Shown one piece after another: positions 63,640-64,000 of a stretch of 64,000 nucleotides of DNA. The translations under genes were made by a program, and so were the position numbers. Within the stretch, counting starts at the first letter, position 1, and each line of letters opens with the position of its first letter. Source of the DNA: Deltaproteobacteria bacterium (GTDB taxonomy: Bacteria > Myxococcota_A > JAADFL01); the NCBI GenBank assembly GCA_013152945.1, contig JAADFL010000087.1, forward strand, positions 45,731 through 109,730. Direction: 5' to 3'. Under the pieces are notes generated by a model that saw only the letters and a list, made by a program, of their open reading frames with translations, was not told the DNA's origin and did not search any database.

Positions 63640-64000
63640 TTATTTCTCCTGCTTCCCTGCCCATGTGTTCTGAATCCACTTTTCGATGCTCTGGAGACCT
63701 GGAGCATTTGCAGATGCATCACGATCCGGATCAACTTTTGGAAATTTTCTGCCTGCCAGCTTGGAAATGGCTGACAGGGCTTCGTTGCGTACAAAAGGCA
63801 CCTGGGCGGTCTTCAGTACATCCAGCAACCGTTTCGCTCCTGCTCCAGGATCATGACATGCAATATGCAGAGCAATGGTCAGCCTGGATTCCGAATCAGG
63901 CGTCTTCCCAAAAGCTTTTGAAAGTTCGCTCAAGTCGTCCGGAATCTTGGGATCCAAGTCTGCAAAACTGCTGCCGTCCAACAGCTTGCAACGGCGTTCT
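63640..64000 (-). CDS. C-terminal part of a HEAT-like gene, cut by the window edge
   Basis: The frame reads without a stop to the end of the window (...ERRCKLLDGSSFADLDPK...), so the start lies outside. The visible 120 residues include at least one HEAT-like helix pair (SRLTIALHIACHDPGAGAKR and VRNEALSAISKLAG), then a hydrophilic tail ending QNTWAGKQEK. It converges on the transglutaminase gene. Function is unknown. Confidence 0.6.
   Translation of the reverse strand, partial: ERRCKLLDGSSFADLDPKIPDDLSELSKAFGKTPDSESRLTIALHIACHDPGAGAKRLLDVLKTAQVPFVRNEALSAISKLAGRKFPKVDPDRDASANAPGLQSIEKWIQNTWAGKQEK

Overview
The window looks like a chromosomal segment from a Gram-negative, diderm bacterium of deltaproteobacterial type (Myxococcota, Desulfobacterota or a relative). 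The evidence is several lipoproteins, an OmpA/MotB-type lipoprotein, a beta-barrel-like protein, an MJ0042 zinc-ribbon/TPR protein, PilZ, GGDEF and MshEN-like signalling domains, many hybrid histidine kinases, and lysine-rich histone-H1-like proteins. The phylum-level call is an inference. I saw no rRNA, tRNA, CRISPR array, prophage or intact insertion sequence. The only mobile-element trace is a decayed REP-associated (Y1/HUH) transposase remnant near 29.4-29.7 kb.

Layout. 0-1.1 kb: a GAF-GGDEF diguanylate cyclase. 1.1-8.1 kb: a tightly packed forward operon that starts with an ArsR-type repressor and continues with an SGNH hydrolase, an EpmA-like ligase, a zinc-motif/lysine-rich protein, a methyltransferase, a lipoprotein, RsfS, RlmH and ComF. 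8.5-8.8 kb: a low-complexity [10 protein letters not shown]-repeat gene. 8.9-12 kb: a GH2 glycosidase. 12.1-13.3 kb: TrmH and an IscR-like Rrf2 regulator. 13.3-21.7 kb (minus): a signalling locus made of a PilZ/GNAT-like protein, a frameshifted radical SAM protein, a kinase-receiver-kinase hybrid and a receiver-kinase. 21.9-25.4 kb: an outer-membrane barrel-like protein, then a sigma factor / anti-sigma factor / DUF3106-like / small secreted protein cluster. 25.4-34 kb: a TsaC-like protein, CarB, the transposase remnant, a GT2 glycosyltransferase, a DUF2723 membrane protein and CarA. 33.9-40.8 kb: an MshEN-GAF-HEAT protein, MtnA and a zinc-ribbon/GYF/TPR protein. 40.9-47.6 kb (minus): UvrD/PcrA-type helicase, a truncated GlmU-like pyrophosphorylase, malic enzyme, RluD and two uncharacterised proteins. 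47.7-57.4 kb: PgeF, a lipoprotein, a GMC oxidoreductase, a two-component pair, the OmpA-type lipoprotein, a sialidase-like lipoprotein and ManA. 57.4-58 kb: a long intergenic region with hairpins and short repeats. 58-64 kb: PssA, a receiver-GAF-kinase, a DedA protein, a transglutaminase-like protein and the end of a HEAT-like gene.

How the parts fit. Housekeeping genes for ribosome maturation (RsfS, RlmH, TrmH, RluD), carbamoyl phosphate synthesis (CarA/CarB), phospholipid synthesis (PssA) and methionine salvage (MtnA) are mixed with signalling genes. Cyclic-di-GMP is a recurring theme: one predicted synthase and at least two proteins with possible c-di-GMP-binding domains (PilZ and MshEN-like). 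The best candidate for an undescribed system is the 13.3-21.7 kb locus. There a PilZ protein with a GNAT-like C-terminus overlaps a cobalamin-type radical SAM gene, which is followed 2 bases later by an unusual double-kinase protein.
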